DNA of 5,385 nt from Campylobacterota bacterium (GCA_022600655.1 JAHZJZ010000054.1:1-5385), one strand, 5' to 3'. Counted from the first letter of the stretch, positions 1 to 5,385 are shown. A program made the numbers and translations. Notes: generated from the letters alone by a model not told the origin.

Positions 1-35
1 AAAAGTTCTTTTCTCATTAGATTAGATAAAAGAAT

Positions 36-75
36 AAATAGTAATAAAAGTTAACTATAAAAAAATAGTAATAAA
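36..75 (+). repeat. 13-nt direct repeat pair upstream of the [2Fe-2S] gene
   Basis: The 13-mer AAATAGTAATAAA occurs exactly at 36-48 and again at 63-75, so the starts are 27 bp apart. The match stops at both ends of the 13-mer. The second copy overlaps a short inverted repeat (ATAAAT at 71-76 with ATTTAT at 80-85). Paired direct repeats ahead of a promoter can be regulator sites, but in DNA this AT-rich chance is a real alternative. No known operator consensus is recognised. Confidence 0.4.
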
Positions 76-89
76 TTTTATTTATGGGG

Positions 90-108
90 TTAAAAAGCGT
101 TCTTTTAA
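90..108. repeat. Imperfect inverted repeat over the -35 region
   Basis: TTAAAAAG at 90-97 can pair with CTTTTAA at 102-108, leaving one bulged A and a CGTT loop at 98-101. It covers where a -35 element would lie for the -10 at 121-126. It is not followed by a T tract on either strand, so it does not look like an intrinsic terminator. It could be an operator, but the arms are short and nearly all A/T. Confidence 0.25.
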
Positions 109-117
109 ATAAAAAAA

Positions 118-126
118 TGTTATATT
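118..126 (+). promoter_or_regulatory. Extended -10 promoter for the [2Fe-2S] protein gene
   Basis: TGTTATATT reads as an extended -10 element: TG at 118-119, one base, then TATATT at 121-126, which matches TATAAT at five of six positions. Initiation would fall near 132-135, giving a leader of about 25 nt. There is no good TTGACA at the expected distance. That is usual for Campylobacterota sigma-70 promoters, which rely on the -10 and AT-rich upstream DNA. Assigned by eye only. Confidence 0.5.
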
Positions 127-147
127 ATATTGCTTCAAACTTCTTAA

Positions 148-152
148 AAGGA
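148..152 (+). promoter_or_regulatory. Ribosome binding site of the [2Fe-2S] gene
   Basis: AAGGA sits 7 nt before the ATG at 160. This is a near-ideal Shine-Dalgarno site and supports that start codon. Confidence 0.75.
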
Positions 153-159
153 ATCTGTT

Positions 160-408
160 ATGACTATAGAAGAGCTAGAAAAATTAAAATCAGACTATGT
201 GGTATGTGAGTGTTATGAAGTCTCTTTTGGCGATATTATTGAAGCTATAGAGAATGGGTATGATACAATTGAAGCATTAATTTATGAGACAAAAGCAAGT
301 TATGGATGTGAGCGTTGTCAATCCAAAACCAGTGATCAAAATGAAGATAGAGAAGTACACCTTGATGAGATTATAGCTTATGCTAAAAGTAAAGAGGTTA
401 TGAGTTAA
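160..408 (+). CDS. Bfd-like [2Fe-2S]-binding protein
   Basis: Small 82-residue protein carrying a BFD-type [2Fe-2S] domain (the Fer2_BFD family, also found in bacterioferritin-associated ferredoxin, the middle of NifU and NirB). The four likely cluster ligands are Cys16, Cys18, Cys50 and Cys53. The spacing C-x-C-x31-C-x2-C is that of Escherichia coli Bfd. The helix pattern between the pairs (VSFGDIIEAIENGYDTIEAL) also fits. Canonical Bfd has a Gly-rich turn before the second pair; here it is SYGCERC. Compared with Bfd, about 12 acidic/Lys residues are added at the N terminus and a charged tail of about 29 residues follows Cys53. It is a soluble cytoplasmic protein with no signal peptide. The likely role is electron transfer or iron-sulfur handling. 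The partner is unknown, because no bacterioferritin gene is visible. A good ribosome binding site and an extended -10 promoter precede it, so it is probably monocistronic. Its last codons form one arm of the terminator hairpin. Confidence 0.85.
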   Translation: MTIEELEKLKSDYVVCECYEVSFGDIIEAIENGYDTIEALIYETKASYGCERCQSKTSDQNEDREVHLDEIIAYAKSKEVMS

Positions 409-420
409 ATCATAACCTCT
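393..420. terminator. Two-way intrinsic terminator shared by convergent genes
   Basis: AGAGGTTATGA (393-403) and TCATAACCTCT (410-420) form a perfect 11-bp inverted repeat with a 6-nt loop (404-409). On the + strand the stem is followed by the T-rich run TTGTTTAAATTTTT (420-433). On the - strand it is followed by TTTACTTTTAG. The tails are interrupted, so efficiency is uncertain. The position is right for both directions: the stop codons of the + gene (406-408) and the - operon (405-407) lie in the loop. Both arms are coding sequence. Confidence 0.8.
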
Positions 421-680
421 TGTTTAAATTTTTCCTGATTGAGTTTTTTAATAAGTTTCTCTTTAAGTGTTTTGTATCGCTCCTCATCAAGGCTTATTTT
501 TTCAAATAACTCCTCTAAGTTTTCATTGTTTGCCCAAGTTTTTAGTACTTTGTACTCTTTTTTAGTCAATTTAATCTTAAGTACAGCTGCCAACTCATCT
601 TCATCTTTAAGTGGTTTAATAAGTTTGCGTATATGTTTTTCTAACTCGTTTTTAAGAGGAGTTGTTTCGTTTATCATCAT
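405..680 (-). CDS. Conserved-looking small helical protein, unknown function
   Basis: A 91-residue, Lys/Glu-rich, soluble and probably all-helical protein with no cysteine, signal peptide or membrane segment. I do not recognise its family. Residues about 38-80 (starting LTKKEYKVLKTW and running through LEELFEKISLDEERYKTL) show a spacing reminiscent of a sigma region 4 or LuxR-type helix-turn-helix: Leu-Thr-x2-Glu-x2-Val-Leu, then a Leu-rich helix, a turn with Ser, and a basic final helix. This resemblance is by eye and weak; a short coiled coil is equally possible. It starts 3 nt after the plsC stop, so it is very likely the last gene of the operon. There are two adjacent ATGs (678-680 and 675-677); the first is used here. 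The upstream AAAGAGAT is only a modest ribosome binding site, so coupling to plsC is likely. Its final codons form one arm of the terminator. Confidence 0.7.
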   Translation of the reverse strand: MMINETTPLKNELEKHIRKLIKPLKDEDELAAVLKIKLTKKEYKVLKTWANNENLEELFEKISLDEERYKTLKEKLIKKLNQEKFKQEVMI

Positions 681-683
681 TGT

Positions 684-1400
684 TTATCTATCTCTTTCAT
701 ATTCGTGTTTGTCATGATTTATGACATTTTGCATGGTTGTTTGTATCTCTTTATACCACGCTTTATCACCTCTAGTTACTTGAATGGTATCTAGGTAGGT
801 AATATGTACTGTTGTTCCACCATGAGAAGTTTTCTTATGTTCATTAAGAACTCTTTTGCTATTGGTGATGACAATGGGTTGTATTTTCATCTCCAGTTTT
901 TCAGCAATCATACGTGTTCCACTCTTAAAAGGGAGAAGTTCTTGTTTCTCAGTTCTTGTTCCCTCTGGGAAAATAGCTAAAGTACGATGGTTTTGTTCCT
1001 CTATGGTCTCTTTAGCATCTCTAATAAGTTTGATTAGTCCAGCTTTATTTTCTCTATCTACACTAATCATATTAGGAATTTTGAGCAGACGTCCAATCCA
1101 TGGAAGATTAAAAAGTTCTTTTTTAGCTATCCATCTAATGTCGGTGTTTTCAATCGCTTCCATGGCAATAATATCTATAATACCTTGATGGTTCATAATA
1201 AACATATCAGCACTGCTGTCTCTATCTCCTGTACTTTCTACTTTTGCACCCAATAGTTTGATGATTAATGCATTATATTTATGTAAAATATCACTATGAC
1301 CTTTTTTGAAAATCATCACCAGTGGAATCATTATAAAGGCTGTTACAAAAAGTATAACAGCCGCACCATAGAAGAATCTAATCTTCGCAAATATCTTCAT
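684..1400 (-). CDS. plsC: 1-acyl-sn-glycerol-3-phosphate acyltransferase (PlsC/AGPAT family)
   Basis: Membrane enzyme that acylates lysophosphatidic acid to phosphatidic acid, the second acyl transfer in phospholipid synthesis at the inner membrane. Its 238 residues match the usual family length. A hydrophobic N-terminal segment spans about residues 10-31. The acyltransferase motifs appear in order: NHQGIID with the catalytic His71 and Asp76 (H-x4-D); the KKELFNLPWIG region at 93-103 and ISVDR at 112-116; FPEGTRT at 144-150 with Glu146 and Gly147 in the substrate-binding motif; and IQPIVI at 173-178, equivalent to the Pro motif IV. The start overlaps the end of the upstream SH3-like gene by 23 nt. 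A GGA 6 nt before the ATG supports this start, and the next Met is residue 24, inside the membrane segment. The gene ends 3 nt before the 91-residue protein. Substrate preference (acyl-ACP or acyl-CoA) cannot be read from the sequence. Confidence 0.92.
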   Translation of the reverse strand: MKIFAKIRFFYGAAVILFVTAFIMIPLVMIFKKGHSDILHKYNALIIKLLGAKVESTGDRDSSADMFIMNHQGIIDIIAMEAIENTDIRWIAKKELFNLPWIGRLLKIPNMISVDRENKAGLIKLIRDAKETIEEQNHRTLAIFPEGTRTEKQELLPFKSGTRMIAEKLEMKIQPIVITNSKRVLNEHKKTSHGGTTVHITYLDTIQVTRGDKAWYKEIQTTMQNVINHDKHEYERDR

Positions 1401-2412
1401 CTTTTATCCAACCTATAATTCCATTTCTATATTCAATTTTAGAGTAGTTACCACGTTTACCTAGTTTGGTAGTTTTATATTGCTCATCAATATGCACACT
1501 AACCGTACTGTTAGAGGTAGGAATAATATAAAGTGGTGAACCCGATTTAACGCATATTTTAGCTAGAGGTATAAAAAAAGTTAAAAGAATAACTGCTGCT
1601 ACTATTCCAATAATAAGATAGAAAAAATCTCTTTTCCATAAAAAAAGAAGAAGAAACAGAATAATCAATCCTATAAGTGTATACTTTTTAAGGGTTTCAA
1701 AACTATCATCTTGAGGGTTTAAATCAGTCTGTGCAGCAACTGAACCATCGTCAATACTAATAGGTATCTCTTTATCTATAAACAACTCTTTAATCGTATC
1801 AAAGTATGAAAACTTCAACCTGCTCTGTTCAGAAGGTAGAACAATATAGTACTGAGCTTCCATTTTTGAACCTGTTCGTTTAAGATTTTCTAAACCATCT
1901 TTAAGGGCATCAGGGATATACATATCTTCAAGGTTAGCATCATGAGCCTCTATGGAGATTGCAATAAGGTTTGTCGTTTCATCATAAACAGATGCTTGAT
2001 AGTTCTTGATTTTAAGTCCTGAAGCGATAACACCAGAGAAGTTACTATGTTTTGGGAGTGGTACGACAGGGATGTTTATTTCAGAGAGTGTTTTTCGTTT
2101 ACCGTTTAATGATATATAAACCGATGGAATTTCAAAATATGGCTCAGTGGTTTTAAAATAGAAGGTATAAAAAGTTTTACTACCATTTCTAATAATAACT
2201 GGCTCTTTTAAAATAGGTGTTTTGTCCCCTTGAAAATCAAAGTTTATGGTGTCATCTTGGTCACTAGTACTCAAAAAACTAATCGGAAAAACCTGTTTTT
2301 CATATACTTTTTTAGGAACATAACTATACTCTACATCATTGGCAAAAAGCCCTGTAGAGAATAGTGTAAAAAATGCAATCCATACTAAAAGATATGATTG
2401 TATGTTACGCAT
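1378..2412 (-). CDS. Exported two-helix membrane protein with C-terminal SH3-like domain
   Basis: A 344-residue envelope protein with no assigned function. Residues 1-24 look like a signal peptide (hydrophobic core about 7-22, possible cleavage after GLFA). Residues 25-243 are rich in beta-prone and polar residues and should lie in the periplasm. Two membrane helices follow at about 244-259 and 263-284, joined by a very short basic turn (KRD). The C-terminal part, about 286-341, starts with CVKSGSPLYIIP and ends with GIIGWIKDEDI. This is the typical pattern of a bacterial SH3 (SH3b) domain, which often binds peptidoglycan or protein. The topology puts both large domains in the periplasm. The N-terminal part faintly recalls BatD-type aerotolerance proteins, but no BatA/B/C-like gene is present, so that is a guess. 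The start overlaps the purQ stop by 1 nt (TAATG), and the only upstream purine-rich motif (GAGGG) is rather far, so coupled translation is likely. The end overlaps plsC by 23 nt. Confidence 0.8.
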   Translation of the reverse strand: MRNIQSYLLVWIAFFTLFSTGLFANDVEYSYVPKKVYEKQVFPISFLSTSDQDDTINFDFQGDKTPILKEPVIIRNGSKTFYTFYFKTTEPYFEIPSVYISLNGKRKTLSEINIPVVPLPKHSNFSGVIASGLKIKNYQASVYDETTNLIAISIEAHDANLEDMYIPDALKDGLENLKRTGSKMEAQYYIVLPSEQSRLKFSYFDTIKELFIDKEIPISIDDGSVAAQTDLNPQDDSFETLKKYTLIGLIILFLLLFLWKRDFFYLIIGIVAAVILLTFFIPLAKICVKSGSPLYIIPTSNSTVSVHIDEQYKTTKLGKRGNYSKIEYRNGIIGWIKDEDICED

Positions 2413-3086
2413 TAGGCTATAAGACCCTCTAGCATCTTAACCCCATCTGTTGAACCCAATATATCTTCTAATGCACGTTCAGGGTGAGGCATAAGTCCAA
2501 AAACATTTTTAGTAGAGTTACAGATACCTGCAATAGAGGTAACTGAACCATTTACAACGATAGGTTCACCATGTTCATCACAGTATCGTACTAAAATTTG
2601 CTCATTGGCTTCTAATTTTTTATATCCATCTTCATCGATATAGTAGTTACCGTCAGCATGAGCAATAGGAATGTTGAGAACTTCATCTTTATTACATTTT
2701 TGTAAAAACTCATTGCTGTTGTTCACTACTTTGAGTGTTTGAAACTTTGAGATAAAGTGAAGACCAATGTTTCGTTTTAAAGCACCTGGAAGAAGACCAA
2801 CTTCGGTTAAGATTTGGAACCCGTTACAGATACCTAAAACTTTTCCACCGTTATTTGCATATGCAATCACAGTCTCCATAATAGGAGAGAATTTAGCAAT
2901 AGCACCAGAACGAAGATAGTCCCCATAAGAGAATCCACCAGGAACCACAACTAAGTCTGTACCTTCAGGTAGTTCTGTCTCTTTATGCCAAATAACAGTG
3001 GTGTTACACCCAAGTTTTTCAAAAGCATACTTAGTATCTAAGTCGCAGTTGGTTCCAGGAAATTGTAATACAGCTACATTTTTCAT
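2412..3086 (-). CDS. purQ: Phosphoribosylformylglycinamidine synthase, glutaminase subunit PurQ
   Basis: Class I glutamine amidotransferase subunit of FGAM synthetase. It releases ammonia from glutamine for the fourth step of purine synthesis (FGAR to FGAM) in the cytoplasm. Its 224 residues are the normal length for stand-alone PurQ. The N terminus MKNVAVLQFPGTNCD is typical. The oxyanion-loop region PGGFSYGDYLRSG lies at 49-61. The nucleophile is Cys87 in GICNGFQ, and the catalytic pair His201 and Glu203 lies in MPHPERA. All triad residues are present, so the subunit should be active. As in Gram-positives and archaea, it should work with PurS (the gene just before it) and a small PurL, which is not in this window. 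Its ATG overlaps the purS stop in TAATG, and its stop overlaps the next ATG the same way, suggesting coupled translation and matched subunit amounts. Confidence 0.96.
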   Translation of the reverse strand: MKNVAVLQFPGTNCDLDTKYAFEKLGCNTTVIWHKETELPEGTDLVVVPGGFSYGDYLRSGAIAKFSPIMETVIAYANNGGKVLGICNGFQILTEVGLLPGALKRNIGLHFISKFQTLKVVNNSNEFLQKCNKDEVLNIPIAHADGNYYIDEDGYKKLEANEQILVRYCDEHGEPIVVNGSVTSIAGICNSTKNVFGLMPHPERALEDILGSTDGVKMLEGLIA

Positions 3087-3325
3087 TAAACTAACTCGAT
3101 GGTATAATCTTCAATAACGGTATTGGCTAAAATCTCTTCAGCCATTTTCTCTACCTCTTTACGAGCCTCTTCTTCATTAGTGCTAGTAAGTTTGAGAACA
3201 ATCTGTTTTCCCATTCTCACATCTTCTACACCTTCAAAATTCATGGCATCTAATGCATGATGAATCGCTTTTCCTTGAGGGTCAAGAACACCCTCTTTTA
3301 AAAATATGTTTACAATTGCTTTCAT
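3086..3325 (-). CDS. purS: Phosphoribosylformylglycinamidine synthase subunit PurS
   Basis: Small subunit of the three-part FGAM synthetase; it bridges PurL and PurQ and supports ammonia transfer. From the ATG at 3323-3325 the protein has 79 residues, the usual PurS length. It begins with the family-typical MKAIVNIFLKEGVLDPQG and includes GVEDVRMGK at about 32-40. An in-frame ATG farther upstream (3365-3367) would add 14 residues that lie inside the purC coding region and do not look like PurS, so it is rejected. The chosen start lies 1 nt after the purC stop, and GGGAGATAAGAAA upstream provides the ribosome binding region. The stop overlaps the purQ start in TAATG. Finding PurS implies that PurL in this genome is the short form, not the large single-chain form of Escherichia coli. 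Confidence 0.95.
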   Translation of the reverse strand: MKAIVNIFLKEGVLDPQGKAIHHALDAMNFEGVEDVRMGKQIVLKLTSTNEEEARKEVEKMAEEILANTVIEDYTIELV

Positions 3326-3326
3326 A

Positions 3327-4046
3327 CTATTTCTTATCTCCCAAAATTCTGTTAAGTACCTCTGCATAAGCTACTTTTAGTCCACCAAGACCTTCTCTAA
3401 ATCTATCTTTATCCATTTTTTCACCAGAGTTAGCATCCCAAAGTCTAAAGTTGTCTGGACTTAACTCATCGATAAGAATAATATTTCCATCTGTATCTCT
3501 ACCAAACTCTAGTTTAAAGTCTACAGCAATTAAATCTCTCTCTAGGTAGAACTCTTGAAGTATCTTATTGATTTTTCTTGCCATATATCTGATGTAGTCA
3601 AGCTCAGTAGTATCATTAACCAGCTCAAGAATTAGACAGTGTTGATCGTTAAGTTTTGGATCACCAAGTTCATCATCTTTATAATCAAACTCTACCAGTG
3701 TAAATGGAAGTTTTTTCCCATCTTCAATTCCTAATGTTCTACTAAGACTACCTGTCGCAATATTTCTAACGATAACTTCAATTAAGATTACATTAGCCTT
3801 TTTATGAAGCATATGGTTATCATCTAACATCTCTACAAAGTGAGTTGGGATACCTTTATTATTTAACAGTTTGAAAAGCTCAGTTGAAATCTTATTATTC
3901 AACGCACCTTTCCCCTCTTCACTTGACTTCATCGCTCCATTACCAGCCGTTAAGTCATCTTTAAATTCAGAAATTAATAAAGTTTCATCTTCTGTATACC
4001 AGATTTTCTTTGCTTTTCCTTCGTAGAGCAGTTCTTTTTTGTCCAT
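3327..4046 (-). CDS. purC: SAICAR synthetase (phosphoribosylaminoimidazole-succinocarboxamide synthase)
   Basis: Joins aspartate to CAIR using ATP to make SAICAR in purine synthesis; cytoplasmic. The 239 residues match the usual stand-alone length (Escherichia coli PurC is close to this). Recognisable blocks in order are LYEGKAKKIW (7-16, nucleotide-binding loop), EFKDDLTAGNGA (27-38), VRNIATGSL (93-101), DLIAVDFKLEFG (171-182), DELSPDNFRLWD (193-204) and MDKDRFREGLGG (211-222). All conserved stretches are intact. The start has a good AAGGA ribosome binding site 9 nt upstream. The gene follows ctpA after only 19 nt and is followed by purS after 1 nt, so it is the first purine gene in a shared transcript. 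No internal promoter or purine riboswitch is visible in the 19-nt gap. Confidence 0.97.
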   Translation of the reverse strand: MDKKELLYEGKAKKIWYTEDETLLISEFKDDLTAGNGAMKSSEEGKGALNNKISTELFKLLNNKGIPTHFVEMLDDNHMLHKKANVILIEVIVRNIATGSLSRTLGIEDGKKLPFTLVEFDYKDDELGDPKLNDQHCLILELVNDTTELDYIRYMARKINKILQEFYLERDLIAVDFKLEFGRDTDGNIILIDELSPDNFRLWDANSGEKMDKDRFREGLGGLKVAYAEVLNRILGDKK

Positions 4047-4055
4047 TTAAATTTA

Positions 4056-4060
4056 TCCTT
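4056..4060 (-). promoter_or_regulatory. Ribosome binding site of purC
   Basis: On the - strand this reads AAGGA, 9 nt before the purC ATG. It lies in the 19-nt gap after ctpA. It is the clearest Shine-Dalgarno site of the - strand block, which suggests purC is translated independently of ctpA. Confidence 0.7.
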
Positions 4061-4065
4061 ATGTG

Positions 4066-5379
4066 TTATTTACTTATCATTAGTGCTTTTAATATATCTA
4101 CAGCACTTTTCAGTTGAGCGTCTTTATAAACCTGTTCTTCAGTAATGATGGTTTTGTCTTCTTCCTCTTCCTCTTCTTTCTTTTTACTACCATCAACCTT
4201 TTGAAGTTCACTCTCTAAGTGTAGTTGGAGGTCTCTCTCTGTAATCGAAATTCCTTCATCAAATTTCTTAATCTCTCCATAAGCTACTTCAATATCTGGA
4301 GTTACTCCCACTGCTTGAATGGTTCTTCCACTTGGTAAGTAGTATCTAGCAATGGTTAGACGTAAAGATTCATTGTTACCTACAGGCATAACCACCTGTA
4401 CAGAACCTTTTCCAAATGTCTTTTTACCCACAACTACAGCTCTTTTATGGTCTTGTAATGCTCCCGAGACAATCTCACTAGCACTGGCACTTCCATCGTT
4501 GACTAATATAACCAATGGGGTTTTAATGTCACTGTTCTCTTTAGTGGCATTGTAAACAAGGTTTTCATTTTCCATTTTACCTTTTTGGCTTACAATTGTA
4601 CCGTTATCAACAAACATATCAACAACACCAATGGCTTGATTAAGAAGTCCACCTGGGTTATTTCTAAGGTCAATAATCATCCCTTTTGACTCAGGATGCT
4701 CTTTAATGGACTTTTTCATCCCATTAACAACTTTTTGATCAAATGATGTGATACGAAGATAGAGTACATCATCACCTATGGTTTTGGCATATACAGATTG
4801 AATCTCAATAATATCTCGAACGATATCAATGGTTAATGGTTTAGGTTCACCTTTTCTAATAACCGTTAGTTTAATAGGGGTTCCTGGTTTACCACGCATT
4901 AAAGAGACAGCTTTGTCAATATTCATACCAATAGTCGCTTGGTCATCAATTTTTAAAATAATATCTTTTGATTTCATACCAGCTTTATCTGCAGGTGTCC
5001 CCTCAATAGGTGCGATAACGGTTAAAGCACCATCTTTCATCCCTACACTGATTCCAAGACCACCAAACTCTCCATTGGTTTGAACCTGTAACTCTTTAGA
5101 CTCTTTGGCATCCATAAAAGATGAGTGTGCATCGAGATTGGTTAACATTCCTTTTAATGCTTTGTCTATAATATCACTTGAGTTAAGTTCATCAACATAT
5201 TGTTCTTCAATTATTGAAACAATTTTTGTAAATTTTAAATAAGCTTCAAGTTTTGAAGTCTGTTGTGCCTGCTCTAAATCATATGGACTATCAGCTTGTG
5301 CATTACTAACAAGGAGTAGTGATGCAGTGACAGTTGAAAGAAAGCCAAAGAGTAGAGCTTTTTTATTTTTATGTATCAT
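4066..5379 (-). CDS. ctpA: Periplasmic C-terminal processing protease (S41 family, CtpA/Prc-like)
   Basis: Exported serine protease of the carboxyl-terminal processing family, which trims or degrades envelope proteins from their C-terminal ends. Residues 1-29 form a signal peptide: basic start MIHKNKK, hydrophobic core, AQA-D cleavage site. A PDZ domain spans about 104-188 (GEFGGLGISVG near its start). The S41 catalytic domain covers about 190-365. The catalytic Ser299 lies in NDGSASASE, Lys324 in TFGKGSVQ and Gln328 follows; the Ser-Lys-Gln spacing of 25 and 4 matches Bacillus CtpB, so the enzyme should be active. A charged linker (three Lys, six Glu, about 399-407) precedes a short helical C terminus. 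At 437 residues it is a normal CtpA length and much shorter than Escherichia coli Prc. Only 6 bases are seen upstream of the ATG and they are open in frame, so the ribosome binding site lies outside the window; the signal peptide supports this start. It heads the visible operon. Confidence 0.95.
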   Translation of the reverse strand: MIHKNKKALLFGFLSTVTASLLLVSNAQADSPYDLEQAQQTSKLEAYLKFTKIVSIIEEQYVDELNSSDIIDKALKGMLTNLDAHSSFMDAKESKELQVQTNGEFGGLGISVGMKDGALTVIAPIEGTPADKAGMKSKDIILKIDDQATIGMNIDKAVSLMRGKPGTPIKLTVIRKGEPKPLTIDIVRDIIEIQSVYAKTIGDDVLYLRITSFDQKVVNGMKKSIKEHPESKGMIIDLRNNPGGLLNQAIGVVDMFVDNGTIVSQKGKMENENLVYNATKENSDIKTPLVILVNDGSASASEIVSGALQDHKRAVVVGKKTFGKGSVQVVMPVGNNESLRLTIARYYLPSGRTIQAVGVTPDIEVAYGEIKKFDEGISITERDLQLHLESELQKVDGSKKKEEEEEEDKTIITEEQVYKDAQLKSAVDILKALMISK

Positions 5380-5385
5380 ATATTT

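Larger units (their letters stand above)
1..159. other. AT-rich intergenic leader
   Basis: No convincing gene lies here. The first 54 bases are open in + frame 1 to a TAA at 52-54, so they could be the 3' end of a gene that begins off the left edge. Equally, an ATG on the - strand (complement of 15-17) is followed by an open frame to the edge but has no visible ribosome binding site. Neither can be decided from this window. The rest holds a direct repeat, weak AT-rich inverted repeats and the promoter of the + strand [2Fe-2S] gene. No strong terminator hairpin is visible. Confidence 0.6.

Noticed and set aside
1..17. Possible divergent gene start on the - strand (ATG at 15-17, reading MRKEL to the edge)
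   Set aside because: Only five codons are visible and no Shine-Dalgarno site precedes it, so it cannot be supported.
1..54. Possible 3' end of an upstream + strand gene (18 codons to the TAA at 52-54)
   Set aside because: Too short to judge; the composition is that of AT-rich intergenic DNA and no terminator follows.
17..60. Fur box in the leader of the [2Fe-2S] gene
   Set aside because: GATAA-like pieces occur, but there is no convincing palindromic match to the 19-bp Fur consensus.
56..61. TATAAA as an alternative -10
   Set aside because: It lacks the upstream TG and would give a leader of about 90 nt; the element at 118-126 is better placed.
439..717. Hydrophobic 92-residue open frame on the + strand
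   Set aside because: It is antisense to the 91-residue gene and the end of plsC, is Ser/Leu-rich as expected for the reverse of a Lys/Glu-rich helix gene, and lacks a ribosome binding site.
856..1188. 110-residue open frame on the + strand
   Set aside because: It lies wholly antisense to the plsC catalytic motifs, whose conservation explains the open frame.
4047..4065. Purine riboswitch or separate promoter ahead of purC
   Set aside because: The gap is only 19 nt and holds just a ribosome binding site.
4352..4555. 67-residue open frame on the + strand
   Set aside because: Antisense to the conserved S41 catalytic core of ctpA; no start signals.
4829..5083. 84-residue open frame on the + strand
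   Set aside because: Antisense to the PDZ region of ctpA; Pro/Ile-rich composition typical of a shadow frame.

Overview
This AT-rich bacterial window most likely comes from the Campylobacterota (Epsilonproteobacteria), perhaps a Sulfurimonas/Sulfurovum/Arcobacter-type organism. That placement rests on protein character, gene packing and the ctpA-purC-purS-purQ order; it is an inference from reading, not a database result.

Layout. Positions 1-159 are a non-coding, very AT-rich leader. It holds a 13-nt direct repeat, a weak inverted repeat and a good extended -10 promoter. Next, on the + strand, is one small gene (160-408) for a Bfd-like [2Fe-2S] protein with a full four-cysteine motif. Everything from 405 to the right edge lies on the - strand as one tightly packed block. 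In transcription order it is ctpA (S41 periplasmic protease), purC, purS, purQ, a signal-peptide/two-helix/SH3-like envelope protein, plsC (lysophosphatidate acyltransferase) and a 91-residue helical protein of unknown function. Gaps in this block are at most 19 nt. Two junctions are TAATG stop/start overlaps and one is a 23-nt overlap, so it is probably a single operon whose promoter lies beyond the right edge.

The + strand gene and the - strand operon converge. Their stop codons overlap inside a perfect 11-bp inverted repeat (393-420) that looks like a shared two-way terminator. Because the stem is coding on both strands, both proteins end in the same tripeptide Glu-Val-Met plus one residue.

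Functionally, purC, purS and purQ supply purine synthesis steps: SAICAR synthetase and two of the three subunits of a PurSQL-type FGAM synthetase, with PurL expected elsewhere. ctpA, the SH3-like protein and plsC concern the envelope: proteolysis, a periplasmic/inner-membrane protein, and phospholipid synthesis. I see no mobile element, CRISPR array, tRNA or rRNA, and no clear sign of horizontal transfer. The least explained parts are the SH3-like membrane protein, the 91-residue protein and the leader ahead of the [2Fe-2S] gene.
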